This document shows, in pieces, positions 54,070 to 63,059 of a DNA stretch of 64,000 nucleotides. The position numbers and the translations under genes were made by a program. The notes beneath the pieces are model-generated. The model did no database searches. It worked only from the letters and a program-made list of their open reading frames with translations, and was not told where the DNA came from. Positions within the stretch are counted from its first letter, which is position 1. Every line of letters begins with the position of its first letter. This DNA comes from Xenophilus arseniciresistens (lineage in GTDB: Bacteria > Pseudomonadota > Gammaproteobacteria > Burkholderiales > Burkholderiaceae_C): assembly GCF_028023875.1 (NCBI RefSeq), contig NZ_JAQIPB010000002.1, forward strand, positions 124,001 to 188,000, given 5' to 3'.

Positions 54070-55074
54070 CTACGGTCGGGTGGATGAGGAATTGGCGCGG
54101 CTGCGCCAGAGGCCGGTGATCCAGCCGCTCAAGCCATTGGGTGCCAGGAAGACCATCGCGAGCAGTGCGAAGCCGAAGATCATCCACGGGGCGGATTGCG
54201 ACACGCTCTCGGCCAGGTTGGGCGTGAGCACGATGAAGGCCGCCCCCAGGAAGGCGCCCCACAGGCTGCGCACCCCGCCCACGAAGCTGCCCACCAGCAA
54301 GGACACCGAGAGCAGGAAGGGGAAGTTCTCGGGTGCGACGAACTGGGTAGCCACCGCGCTCAGAGCGCCGGCCAGACCGGTGAACGCCGCGCTGAGGCCG
54401 AACATTTGCGTGCGCAGGGCGGTGATGTCGAGCCCGCCCGCCGCCGCCGCGAGCGGCTGGTCGCGCGAGGCGTCCACCAGGCGGCCGAACTGCGCGCCGA
54501 GGATCCGCCGCGCCAGCAGGAAGGCGCACAGCGCACAGACCGCGACGCAAGCCATGATGGCCCAGTCCGTCCGGTCGGCCAGCATGCCTGGGAACACGGG
54601 CTTTTCCAGGACGATCCCCGCCACGCCGCCGGTCAGCCACTCGATCTTCTTCCACTTGAGCGCCTGCGGCGTCACCACCGCCACCGCGAAGGTGGACAGC
54701 GCCAGGTAGAGCATCGGCAGCCGCAGTGCCGGGAACCCGAAAAGAAAGCCGACCGCGAAGCACAGCAGCGCCGCCACCGGCACGCCCACGTAGAACGGCC
54801 AGCCCAGGTGGTGCGAGAGCACCGCCGTGGCGTAGGCGCCGATGGCGAAGAAGGCGCTGTGGCCGAGCGAGATCTGGCCCGTGTAGCCGGTGAGCAGGTT
54901 CAGGCCCATGATGGCGATGCCGTAGATCAGCACCTGCGTCATCACGTACAGCGGATAACTTTGCCAACTAAAGGACCAGGCCAGCAGCGCGAGCCCGACC
55001 ACCGAGGCCGTCCAGCGCAACCAGGTGGGCGATGCCGCCGGGCGGATGTTGAGTGGGGCGTTCATGGTACTCAT
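54070..55074 (-). CDS. livM: Branched-chain-type ABC importer, permease LivM
   Basis: The 334-residue membrane protein has about ten helices and the LivM signature GLNLLTGYTGQISLGHSAFF near residue 62, followed by IGAYATAVL and LALSTFAVAVV. ATG 55074 is two bases before the livH stop and gives MSTMNAPL; codons further upstream in the frame lie inside livH. With LivH it forms the channel of a HAAT-family importer. Such importers in catabolic clusters often carry aromatic or alicyclic acids rather than amino acids. Confidence 0.9.
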   Translation of the reverse strand: MSTMNAPLNIRPAASPTWLRWTASVVGLALLAWSFSWQSYPLYVMTQVLIYGIAIMGLNLLTGYTGQISLGHSAFFAIGAYATAVLSHHLGWPFYVGVPVAALLCFAVGFLFGFPALRLPMLYLALSTFAVAVVTPQALKWKKIEWLTGGVAGIVLEKPVFPGMLADRTDWAIMACVAVCALCAFLLARRILGAQFGRLVDASRDQPLAAAAGGLDITALRTQMFGLSAAFTGLAGALSAVATQFVAPENFPFLLSVSLLVGSFVGGVRSLWGAFLGAAFIVLTPNLAESVSQSAPWMIFGFALLAMVFLAPNGLSGWITGLWRSRANSSSTRP

Positions 55075-55076
55075 GC

Positions 55077-55949
55077 TCACACCCTCACCTGGGCCGTCTT
55101 GCCGAAGATCCCGGCGGGCCGCAAGACCAGCATCGCGATGATCAACAGCATGATGCAAGTCAGTTTCAGGTCGTTGCCGACCACGTAGGCGCCCAGCAGG
55201 TTCTCCAGTACCCCGACGGCGAAGCCCCCGGCCACGGCGCCCACAGGGCTGGCGATGCCGCCCAGCAGCGCGCCCGCCAGTGCGTAGATCAGCGGCCCCA
55301 TCATCATCGACGGCTCCAGGAACACGATGGGCGCGGCCATCAGCCCCGCCACGGCACCGGCCACCGCTGCAAGACCCCAGCCCACGGCCAGCACCTTGTT
55401 GGTGCTGATGCCCGACAGTTCCGCCGACGGCGCGTTCACCGCCACCGCACGCATCGCCAGGCCGAACCGGGTGAAGCGGAAGAACGCGAATACCGCCGCC
55501 AGTTCGGCCAGGGTGACGAGCAGAACGCCGACCTCGTGGGCCGACAGATAGGGTTCGGCACGGCTGAGGACGCCACCGAACGGCGTGGCGAACTCCAGCA
55601 TCTCATGCCCGAACAGCCAGCCGACCAGGCTGTTCAAGATGATGAGCAGCGCGATGCTGGCCGCCACGACCGAGAGCACCGGCTTGTGCCGCAGGGGCTG
55701 GAAGATGACCCGCTCCAGCGCCAGCCCGAGCAGGAAGGAACCCACGACCACAACGGCGAAGGCCACCCACCATGATGCGCCCGCCTGAACCAACGCCCAG
55801 CTCATATAGGTGGAGAACATCGCCAGTTCGCCCTGCGCGAAGTTGACGGACGAAGTGCAGCGATAGATGAGCACGAGCGCGATGGCGAGGCTGGCATAGA
55901 TGCCGCCCGCCGCCAGGCCCGAAGCTATCTGGTGAAGGAATGCTTGCAT
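55077..55949 (-). CDS. livH: Branched-chain-type ABC importer, permease LivH
   Basis: The 290-residue protein has eight or more membrane helices, with the LivH blocks GLAAGGIYASLAIALVLIYR, VNFAQGELAMFSTYM and the EAA-like GISTNKVLAVGWGLAAVAGA. Gene order ligase...binding protein-livG-livF-livH-livM is compact and on one strand. It starts 20 bases after livF. No anomaly. Confidence 0.92.
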   Translation of the reverse strand: MQAFLHQIASGLAAGGIYASLAIALVLIYRCTSSVNFAQGELAMFSTYMSWALVQAGASWWVAFAVVVVGSFLLGLALERVIFQPLRHKPVLSVVAASIALLIILNSLVGWLFGHEMLEFATPFGGVLSRAEPYLSAHEVGVLLVTLAELAAVFAFFRFTRFGLAMRAVAVNAPSAELSGISTNKVLAVGWGLAAVAGAVAGLMAAPIVFLEPSMMMGPLIYALAGALLGGIASPVGAVAGGFAVGVLENLLGAYVVGNDLKLTCIMLLIIAMLVLRPAGIFGKTAQVRV

Positions 55950-55969
55950 GGTGATGAACCTCTTTTTGA

Positions 55970-56686
55970 TCAGTGGCCGAGGTAGCTGCGGCGCACGGCG
56001 TCGTCTTCGCGCAGCTCGGCTGCGGTGCCCTGGGCAGTGACGCGCCCGCTTTCGAGCACATAGGCCCGGTTGACTAGGTTCAGCGCGACCTGGGCGTTCT
56101 GCTCCACGATGAGCGCCGTGAGGTGCTCGGTTTCGCGCAACTGGTGCAGGAGTTCGTAGATCTCCTGCGTCACGCGCGGCGCGATGCCGAACGAAGGCTC
56201 GTCCAGCAGCAGCATCTTGGGGCGCATCATCAGCGCGCGCGCGATGGCCAGCATCTGCTGCTCGCCGCCGCTGAGCGTGCCCGCCGCTTGCTTCGCGCGG
56301 CTGGACAGCTTGGGAAACAGCGTCTGCATCCGGGCGATGTCCTGCTCGATGCCGTCCTTGTCGCGGCGGTGGATGGCGCCCACGCGCAGGTTCTCCAGCA
56401 CCGTCAGGTCGCCAAAGGTGCCGCGCCCTTCGGGCACGTGGGCGATGCCCAGCGAGGCGATGGCGGGCGCGGCCATGTCGATGATGTCCTGGCCCTCGAA
56501 GCGCAGCGTGCCTTTGGCAGTCACCTGCTGGTGGCTGATGGCGCGCAGGATGGAGGTCTTGCCCGCGCCGTTGGCGCCGAGCAGCGCCACCATCTCGCCG
56601 GCCTGCACGTGCAGGTCGATGCCATGCACCACCGCCGTTCGGCCGTAGGCCACCGCGAGGTTGCGGATTTCAAGCCGTTGGGTCAC
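55970..56686 (-). CDS. livF: Branched-chain-type ABC importer, ATPase LivF
   Basis: The 238-residue ATPase has Walker A GANGAGKTS (residues 38-46), signature LSGGEQQMLAIARALM, Walker B MLLLDEPSFGI and the switch His in LIVEQNAQ as commonly seen in LivF. The start is GTG 56686, overlapping the livG stop by three bases, so the two ATPases are made together and heterodimerise. Confidence 0.93.
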   Translation of the reverse strand: MTQRLEIRNLAVAYGRTAVVHGIDLHVQAGEMVALLGANGAGKTSILRAISHQQVTAKGTLRFEGQDIIDMAAPAIASLGIAHVPEGRGTFGDLTVLENLRVGAIHRRDKDGIEQDIARMQTLFPKLSSRAKQAAGTLSGGEQQMLAIARALMMRPKMLLLDEPSFGIAPRVTQEIYELLHQLRETEHLTALIVEQNAQVALNLVNRAYVLESGRVTAQGTAAELREDDAVRRSYLGH

Positions 56687-57450
56687 AGCACACCTCCCAG
56701 ATAGGCATCGAGCACGGCGTCGTTGTTGGCCACTTCCTCGGGCGAGCCCTGGGCGAGCTTGCGGCCAAAGCTCAGTACCGCGAGGTCGGAGCAGGTCTTC
56801 ATCACGAAGCGCATGTTGTGCTCCACGACCACCATGGTCAGCTTCAACTCCTCGTGCAGGCGCAGCAGCACGTCGCGCAGTTCATCGACCTCGCCAGCGG
56901 TGAGGCCAGCGGCGGGCTCGTCGAGCAGCAGCAGCTTGGGCCGCGTCACCAGCGCCCGCGCGATTTCCACGCGGTGCTGGATGCCCACTGGCAGTTCCGC
57001 CACGCCCCGGTCGGCATAGTCAGACAGCCGCAGCGTGGCCAGGGCCGCGTCAGCCGAGTGCGCGATTTCTTCCTCGGCGGCACGGACGGCGCGCGAGCGC
57101 AGCGCGGCACCCAGCATCGACACCGGCAGCCGCGCGTGCGCACCCACCATCACGTTTTCGCGCACCGTGAGCGAGGGGTAGAGCGCCACGTTCTGGAAGG
57201 TGCGGCTCAGACCCAGCCGTGCCACGCCGTGGCGCGGCAGGCGCGTCAACTCGGCCTGGCCGAAGCGCACGCTGCCGTGGGTGGGCTGGTACAGGCCGCT
57301 GATGCAGTTGAAGCAGGTCGTCTTGCCAGCGCCGTTCGGCCCGATCAGGCCGAAGATGCAGCCCTCGGGCACGTCCATCGAGAAGGCGTCCAGCGCGACG
57401 ACACCGCCGAAGCGGATCGTCAGGTCGCGTACGGAAAGAATGGGTTCCAT
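56683..57450 (-). CDS. livG: Branched-chain-type ABC importer, ATPase LivG
   Basis: The 255-residue ATPase has Walker A GPNGAGKTTCFNCISG and the LivG-specific stretch VARLGLSRTFQNVALYPSLT. A degenerate signature, VAELPVGIQHRVEIARALV (Pro-Val-Gly-Ile in place of Ser-Gly-Gly-Gln), follows, then Walker B LLLLDEPAAGL and VVVEHNMRFVM. The altered signature loop is unusual but seen in some HAAT ATPases. It lies 16 bases after the binding protein. Confidence 0.92.
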   Translation of the reverse strand: MEPILSVRDLTIRFGGVVALDAFSMDVPEGCIFGLIGPNGAGKTTCFNCISGLYQPTHGSVRFGQAELTRLPRHGVARLGLSRTFQNVALYPSLTVRENVMVGAHARLPVSMLGAALRSRAVRAAEEEIAHSADAALATLRLSDYADRGVAELPVGIQHRVEIARALVTRPKLLLLDEPAAGLTAGEVDELRDVLLRLHEELKLTMVVVEHNMRFVMKTCSDLAVLSFGRKLAQGSPEEVANNDAVLDAYLGGVL

Positions 57451-57466
57451 CGCTGCGCTCGCCCCG

Positions 57467-58657
57467 TCAGGACGGCATCACCTTCCAGCTCGTGCCGTCG
57501 AACTGCTGGATGCGCATGTCCGGTATCGGGTGAGGGCGGGCGTCGCTGGTCTTGACACGCAGGCCCGGCAGCATCATGGGCAAATCCATGTCCAGGCGGC
57601 GCGACTGCCGCATGATGTTCTCGCGCGAGAGGTCGTTGCCGCACTGCTTGAGCAACTGCACTGTCACTTGCCCAAGGCAGGCACCGAGCACGGTGAGGTA
57701 CTCCTTGGCCGCGCCTTTGTTGTATTTGTCCATGAAGGCATGCCAGGCCAGGACACCAGGGTCGTCCTTCCAGGTCGGATCGCTCGGATCCTTGAGGAAC
57801 GCGGCGCTCATGATGCCCTTGACCTTGTCCAGCCCCACCGGAGTCAGCACCGCGGGCACCGAAGATGCGCTCGGGTTGATGTAGATGGCCGGGCGCCAGC
57901 CGATGTCGTGGGTCTTGCGCAGCGACTGGAGGGTGGCTTTGGGCGAACCCCACGCCACCAGCACGTCCGCGCCCGAGGCATGCATGGAGACGATCTGCGA
58001 GTCCACCGTCGGATCCGACACCTCATGCGACTCTTCGCTGATGAGCTTCTTCCCGGCGGCAGCCAGAACCTCCTTCACGCCACGCAGCACATCCTTGCCG
58101 GCGTCGTCGTTCTGGTAGAACATGGCGATCTTCGCGTTGGGCCGCGTCTGCAGGATGTGCCTGGCCAGGGTGCGCCCTTCGTCGGTGTACAGGGGCAGCC
58201 AGCCCATGCTCCAGGGGAACTTAGCCGCATCATCCAGCCACGTGGCGGAGCCGGACGAAACGAAGAGTTGCGGTACTTTGGCGTTGTTGAGATAGCTGCG
58301 CGACGCCAGCCCAGTGGACGAGCCTATCTGCGCCGCGAGAAAAGCCACCTGATCGCGCTCCACCAGGCGGCGCGATTGCTCCAGGGTTTTCGGCGGGCTG
58401 TAGCCATCGTCGGCCAGCACCAGCTTGAGCTGGCGCCCATTCACGCCGCCCTCGGCGTTGACCAGGTCAAACCATGCAGACATGGTCTTGCCGACGACGC
58501 CATAGCCTGCGGCCGGGCCGCTGAGCGGTCCGGTCGAGCCGATCTTGATCTCGCGATCCGTCACGCCCGGGGTGCCCGCGCCCTGCGCGCGGACCAGGCC
58601 AGAAACGCCGGTCAGCATGGCGCCGGAAAGCATGGTGATGAATTGTCTTTTTTGCAT
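57467..58657 (-). CDS. Periplasmic ligand-binding protein of the ABC importer (LivK-like)
   Basis: The 396-residue protein has a signal peptide (MQKRQFITMLSGAMLTG, cleavage near VRAQG). It is a type-1 periplasmic binding protein (Peripla_BP_6) with EIKIGSTGPLSGPAAGYG and LVNAEGGVNGRQLKLVLADD at the start. The binding site cannot be typed by eye, but relatives in catabolic clusters bind aromatic or fatty-acid-like carboxylates. It sits between the isomerase gene (60-base gap) and livG. Confidence 0.9.
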   Translation of the reverse strand: MQKRQFITMLSGAMLTGVSGLVRAQGAGTPGVTDREIKIGSTGPLSGPAAGYGVVGKTMSAWFDLVNAEGGVNGRQLKLVLADDGYSPPKTLEQSRRLVERDQVAFLAAQIGSSTGLASRSYLNNAKVPQLFVSSGSATWLDDAAKFPWSMGWLPLYTDEGRTLARHILQTRPNAKIAMFYQNDDAGKDVLRGVKEVLAAAGKKLISEESHEVSDPTVDSQIVSMHASGADVLVAWGSPKATLQSLRKTHDIGWRPAIYINPSASSVPAVLTPVGLDKVKGIMSAAFLKDPSDPTWKDDPGVLAWHAFMDKYNKGAAKEYLTVLGACLGQVTVQLLKQCGNDLSRENIMRQSRRLDMDLPMMLPGLRVKTSDARPHPIPDMRIQQFDGTSWKVMPS

Positions 58658-58717
58658 GGTGTCTCCTGTGGTGGTGGTGAGATGAATGGATGGATGGGTG
58701 AACCCTGGCCTGCGGCA

Positions 58718-59326
58718 TCAGGCCGCCTTCCCTTGCAAGCGCAGCACGGCTTCGCGCATCAGCGGCATGCGGTCGTTGCCGAAATACATGTCAGTCTTGT
58801 CCACGAAGATGGTCGGTGAGCCAAAGCCGCCGCGCGCGACCACCTCATCGGTGTTGGCCCTGAGCTGGTCTTTGATCGCCTGCTCGCCGATGCCTGCAAA
58901 GAATTGGGCGGGCTCGATGCCAACGCGCTGGCACACCTGCGCCAGCACCGCGTCCTGCGAGATGTCCTGGTCGTCGCCCCAATAGGCTTCAAATATGGCG
59001 CGGGCAAACGGCGCCATGTCGTTGCCGAGCCAGATGCAGCCGCGCATCGCCTTCACGCTGTTGACGGGAAACACCGTCGGCGGCATCTTGATCGCAAGCC
59101 CCGTCGAGCGGGCCCAATCCGCTAGGTCCTTTTTCAGGTAGCGGGCCTTCTGCGGCACCGGCGTCTCGCGCGAGGCATAGACGGTGGGATTGATGGTGTT
59201 GAAGATGCCGCCGACCAGGATCGGCCGCCATGTGATCTCAACGTCAAGCTCCTTGGCGAGCGGCTGGATGTTATGAAAGGCGAGATAAGTCCAGGGGCTG
59301 GAGCAGTCGAAGAAGAATTCGATCAT
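58718..59326 (-). CDS. 2-Hydroxychromene-2-carboxylate isomerase-like protein (DsbA fold)
   Basis: The 202-residue protein starts IEFFFDCSSPWTYLAFHNIQ, the glutathione-binding beginning of HCCA isomerases (kappa-class GST/DsbA fold with S-S-P in place of CxxC). It includes the later block GGFGSPTIFVD. In naphthalene pathways the enzyme isomerises hydroxychromene carboxylate using glutathione; family members also act in other ring pathways. Together with the classical GST next to it, this suggests a glutathione-dependent step. Substrate unknown. Confidence 0.85.
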   Translation of the reverse strand: MIEFFFDCSSPWTYLAFHNIQPLAKELDVEITWRPILVGGIFNTINPTVYASRETPVPQKARYLKKDLADWARSTGLAIKMPPTVFPVNSVKAMRGCIWLGNDMAPFARAIFEAYWGDDQDISQDAVLAQVCQRVGIEPAQFFAGIGEQAIKDQLRANTDEVVARGGFGSPTIFVDKTDMYFGNDRMPLMREAVLRLQGKAA

Positions 59327-59371
59327 GGTGTTTCCTGTGTTTTTGGGGCGTCACTGGATTCCGGAATCGCG

Positions 59372-60094
59372 CTACTCGCGCCCCGGAATGGCGCTCCGTT
59401 CCGCCAGCTCCCTGGCCTTGTGGCCGAACATGTTCTTTCTCGCTTCGTCGTCCAGCGGCTCTTGCTCGAATTTGCCGACCGCCAGCCCCGCTTGCACCTG
59501 GGGCCGGCCGCGCACGCTGGCGTACCAGCGCTTGAGGTGGGGAAAGTCGTCGAGCGTGAAGCCTTGGGCCTTGTGGGTCATGGTCCAGGGAAAGCAGGCG
59601 ATGTCGGCGATGCCGTACTCGGTGCCAGCGACATAGGCGCCGGTCTTGCCGAGCTGGGTATCGAGCACGCGATACAGCCGTGCCGCTTCGTCGCGGTAAC
59701 GCTCGATCGCGTAGGCGATCTTTTCCTGCGCATACAGCGCAAAGTGACCATGCTGGCCGAGCATCGGCCCCAGTCCGCTCACCTGCCACATCACCCATTG
59801 CATGGTTTGGGTGAAGCCGCGCAGATCCGTGGGCAGGAAGCGGTTGGTTTTCTGGGCCAGATAGACCAGGATGGCGCCGGTCTCGAACACCGAAAGCGGG
59901 CCGCCGCCGTCGAGCGGCGCATGGTCCACTATGGCCGGAATGCGGTTGTTCGGGCTGATCGCCAGAAATTCCGGCTTGAATTGCTCGCCAGCGCGGATGT
60001 TGACCGGAGTCACCGTATAGGGAAGTCCGAGTTCCTCCAGCAGGATGGAGATCTTCCAGCCGTTGGGTGTCGGTGCGTAATGCAGGTCAATCAT
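59372..60094 (-). CDS. Glutathione S-transferase (YghU/Ure2-like)
   Basis: The 240-residue protein has a thioredoxin-like N-domain (IDLHYAPTPNGWKISILLEE, then the glutathione-binding NNRIPAIVDH and SVFETGAILVYLA) and an all-helical C-domain with YGIADIACFPW. The N-G-W pattern at residues 11-13 is that of nu-class/YghU-like enzymes. ATG 60094 is preferred; 26 further codons are open upstream. It is 45 bases before the HCCA isomerase-like gene. Role in the pathway is inferred only from position. Confidence 0.88.
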   Translation of the reverse strand: MIDLHYAPTPNGWKISILLEELGLPYTVTPVNIRAGEQFKPEFLAISPNNRIPAIVDHAPLDGGGPLSVFETGAILVYLAQKTNRFLPTDLRGFTQTMQWVMWQVSGLGPMLGQHGHFALYAQEKIAYAIERYRDEAARLYRVLDTQLGKTGAYVAGTEYGIADIACFPWTMTHKAQGFTLDDFPHLKRWYASVRGRPQVQAGLAVGKFEQEPLDDEARKNMFGHKARELAERSAIPGRE

Positions 60095-60241
60095 GGCGAA
60101 TGACGCTCCTGCCGAGCTGCGGATCGACATCACGCCATGACTTGCAGGCACCCGTGGCCGACCCCCTGACATTCCAGGCTCCCGTCGCGTGGCTTTCTCG
60201 GGTTGACGACATCATGCGCAGCTCTTCGAGGGTTCAAGGCG

Positions 60242-61024
60242 TCAGCGCGGCGCCATGCGGAGGGCCCCATCCACGCGGATGGACTCAGCGTTCATGTAGC
60301 CGCAAGTGACCAGAAACTCGACGGCCTGCGCGAATTCATCGGGGTCGCCCAAACGCTTGGGAAAGGGCACGCTGGCCGCCAGCGCCTGCTTGACGTTGTC
60401 CGGCAGGGCCAGCAGCAAGGGGGTGCCGAAGATCCCCGGCAGGATGGTGTTGACGCGAACGCCTTCGTCCATCAGGTCGCGTGCGATCGGCAAGGTCATG
60501 CCCATGACGGCGGCCTTGCTGGCGGCATAGCTGGCCTGGCCGACCTGGCCGTCCACCGCAGCGGCCGAAGCGGTGTTGACCACGACGCCGCGGTCGCCGT
60601 CGGCCAGCGGTTCCAGCGCCAGCATGCCCGCCGTCGATTTGGCAATGCAGCGGAACGTGCCCACCAGGTTGATCTGCACGATGCGGTTGAAGCGATCCAC
60701 CGCACTCGGGCGGATCTCGCCCGTTTTCCGGTCGCGACTGACGGTCTTGACGGCGTCGGCCGTGCCGGCGCAGTTGACCAGAATGCGTTCCTGCCCGATC
60801 GCGGCACGGGCTTTGGCGAAGGCCGCGTCCACCTGCTCCTCGGACGTCACGTCCACGTTGCAGTAAACACCGCCAAGCTCGCTGGCCAACGCCTGGCCGA
60901 CGGCTTCGTTCATGTCGAAGATGGCGACCTTGACGCCATGGCTGGCCAAACGCCGGGCCGTGGCGGCCCCCAGGCCGGAAGCCCCCCCGGTGATGACGGC
61001 AGAAATGCCGGAATTGAGTTGCAT
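60242..61024 (-). CDS. Short-chain dehydrogenase/reductase (3-hydroxyacyl-CoA dehydrogenase-like)
   Basis: The 260-residue enzyme has the NAD-binding motif TGGASGLGAATARRL (residues 12-26), the NCAG motif, catalytic Ser in TASAAAVDGQ and the YAASK pair. It resembles 17-beta-HSD10/3-hydroxyacyl-CoA dehydrogenase type II: VDRFNRIVQINLVGTFRCI and PKRLGDPDEFAQAVEFLV. It would carry out the dehydrogenation of beta-oxidation together with its hydratase and thiolase neighbours. Confidence 0.88.
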   Translation of the reverse strand: MQLNSGISAVITGGASGLGAATARRLASHGVKVAIFDMNEAVGQALASELGGVYCNVDVTSEEQVDAAFAKARAAIGQERILVNCAGTADAVKTVSRDRKTGEIRPSAVDRFNRIVQINLVGTFRCIAKSTAGMLALEPLADGDRGVVVNTASAAAVDGQVGQASYAASKAAVMGMTLPIARDLMDEGVRVNTILPGIFGTPLLLALPDNVKQALAASVPFPKRLGDPDEFAQAVEFLVTCGYMNAESIRVDGALRMAPR

Positions 61025-61053
61025 GGTTTTTCCTTGAAGATGACAGACAGGCG

Positions 61054-61854
61054 TTATTGGCCGGTGAATTTGGGGGTGCGCTTGCCCAGGAATGCCGCTT
61101 GCCCTTCCAGGTTGTCGGCCGAACGCAAAGCGACAACGAAATTGCGCTTCTCATGCTCCAGGCCCTGCGCGAGCGGAGTTTCAAAGCTGGCCAAGGCCGC
61201 ATCTTTCGCGAGCGCCACGGCCAGCGGCGAATTGGCCGCAATCCGGCTGGCCATCGCCAACGCCGTCGGCAGGGCCTGACCGTCAGCAGTCACTTCGGCG
61301 ACGATGCCGACGTCGCAGGCCTTGCGGGCGTCGATGAAATCGCCGGTCAGCAGCAGAGCCATCGCCTTGGACTTGCCGATGGCGTGAACCAGGCGCTGGG
61401 TGCCGCCGGCACCGGGAATGGCGCCCAGCTTGACTTCCGGCACACCGAACTTGGCGGACTCGCCAGCAACCACGATGTCGCAGGCCAACGCCAGTTCCGT
61501 GCCGCCGCCCAGCGCGACCTTTTCCACCGCCGCGATGACGGGCTTGGGGAAGCGCCCCAGCGCCGCAAAAAAGTCCCAGCCCGTTGCCGAGCGGTCGCCC
61601 AGCAGCGGCGCAGCGCGCAGCACTTCAAAGGCCGTGATGTCGGCGCCCGCGCAAAACACGCCCTCGGCGCCGGTGATGACGACGGCTCGCACGGCATCGT
61701 CGTCGCGCAGTTGCGCCAACTGCGCGCACAGGCCATCGAATACCGCGCGGTTCAGGCTGTTCTTCGCGCGCGGGCGGTTGATGGTCAAGGTGACGATGGC
61801 GCCTTCGCGGCCGACGAGCACTTCGCTGGATTCGCTCATGTTGGCCCCGCTCAT
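61054..61854 (-). CDS. Enoyl-CoA hydratase/isomerase
   Basis: The 266-residue crotonase-fold protein has INRPRAKNSLNRAVFDGL, the oxyanion-hole segments FCAGADITAF and VALGGGTELALACDIVVA, and the catalytic region FGVPEVKLGAIPGAGGTQRL, where both glutamates of hydratases can be placed. The start overlaps the thiolase stop (ATGA) at 61854; a second ATG at 61839 is possible. It acts in beta-oxidation of the imported acid. Confidence 0.9.
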   Translation of the reverse strand: MSGANMSESSEVLVGREGAIVTLTINRPRAKNSLNRAVFDGLCAQLAQLRDDDAVRAVVITGAEGVFCAGADITAFEVLRAAPLLGDRSATGWDFFAALGRFPKPVIAAVEKVALGGGTELALACDIVVAGESAKFGVPEVKLGAIPGAGGTQRLVHAIGKSKAMALLLTGDFIDARKACDVGIVAEVTADGQALPTALAMASRIAANSPLAVALAKDAALASFETPLAQGLEHEKRNFVVALRSADNLEGQAAFLGKRTPKFTGQ

Positions 61855-63032
61855 GCCAGCCGCTCGATGATGGTGGTGTTGGCCGTGCCCGAAGCCTCGC
61901 AGATGGTCTGCAGGCCATAGCGGCCGCCCCGGCGCTCCAGCTCGTACAGTAGGTCGGTGAGCATGCGCGCGCCAGTGGAGCCCAGCGGATGGCCGATGGC
62001 CATCGAGCCGCCGTTGACGTTTAGGCGGTCGTCCGGGACGCCGAATTCCTGCTGGAACATCAGCGGCACGCCGCCGAAAGCCTCGTTGACTTCGAACAGG
62101 TCGATGTCGTTGATGGTCAGGCCCGATTCCTTCAGTGCCTTGCGAGTGGAGTCGAGCACGGCGGTGAACTGGATCACCGGGTCGGCGGCGGCCACGGCGG
62201 TGCTGACGAAGCGCGCACGCGGCTTCAGGCCGTGCTGCTTGGCATAGGCGCGGCTGGCGATCAACAGCGCGGCGGCACCATCGCTGACCTGCGACGAGTT
62301 GCCGGCGGTGGTGGTGCCGTTGGCGGCAAACACGGCTTTCAGCGTGGCCATCTTCTCGGGGTCGGGGTTGGCGCGCACGCCCTCGTCGGCCGCGACGACC
62401 GGGCTGTTCGGGTCGGCCGGGTCCTCGGTCAGATACACCAGCTGATCTTTGATGCGGCCGGCCTGCATCGCCTCGGTGGCGCGCCGATGGCTGCGCACGG
62501 CAGAGGCATCCAGGGTCTCGCGCGTAATGCCGAAGCGCGTGTTCAGCAACTCCGACGAAACGCCTTGCGGTATCAGCGGGTTGTCCTGGTAGCGCGCCAG
62601 TTCGCGCGGGCTGTATTGCGAACCGAGCGGCGCGCCGGGCTTGAACGACGGCGGCAGCGGCGCCTGCGACATCGACTCCACCCCCCCGCCGATGGCCAAC
62701 TGGTAGGCGCCCGCCTGAATGCCATGCACGGCAAAACTCACCGCCTGCTGGCCTGAGCCGCATTGCCGATCGACCGTCACCGCCGGCACGGACTCTGGCA
62801 GCCCCGCCGCCAACACGGCATGTCGCCCCAGGTTGCCGTGCTGCTGGTCCCACTGCAGCACGCAGCCGACGATCACGTCGTCTAGATCCGCCGGGTTGAT
62901 GCCGGAGCGCTCGACCAACTGGCGCAACGTCTCGGCCATCAGGTCGACGGGATGCCATTTGTGCAAGCGTCCGCCGCGCTTACCCACGGGGGTGCGCAGC
63001 GCACCGACGATAACGGGTTCATGACCATTCAT
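61851..63032 (-). CDS. Thiolase (acetyl-CoA acyltransferase)
   Basis: The 393-residue thiolase has the nucleophilic Cys in DRQCGSGQQAV, the NEAFGG motif, the GHPLGSTGAR His motif, and a C-terminal Cys in TICEASGTANT. The last motif differs from the usual CIGGGQG, which suggests a specialised chain or branched-substrate thiolase. ATG 63032 (MNGHEPV) follows AGGAGAACA. It overlaps the hydratase start by four bases. Confidence 0.9.
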   Translation of the reverse strand: MNGHEPVIVGALRTPVGKRGGRLHKWHPVDLMAETLRQLVERSGINPADLDDVIVGCVLQWDQQHGNLGRHAVLAAGLPESVPAVTVDRQCGSGQQAVSFAVHGIQAGAYQLAIGGGVESMSQAPLPPSFKPGAPLGSQYSPRELARYQDNPLIPQGVSSELLNTRFGITRETLDASAVRSHRRATEAMQAGRIKDQLVYLTEDPADPNSPVVAADEGVRANPDPEKMATLKAVFAANGTTTAGNSSQVSDGAAALLIASRAYAKQHGLKPRARFVSTAVAAADPVIQFTAVLDSTRKALKESGLTINDIDLFEVNEAFGGVPLMFQQEFGVPDDRLNVNGGSMAIGHPLGSTGARMLTDLLYELERRGGRYGLQTICEASGTANTTIIERLA

Positions 63033-63059
63033 GTTGTTCTCCTGTAGCAAAGGGTTGGC

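Noticed and set aside
61854-62958. Open frame joining the hydratase upstream across the thiolase
   Set aside because: It is the other reading frame of the thiolase gene; the hydratase starts at its own ATG in overlap with the thiolase stop.
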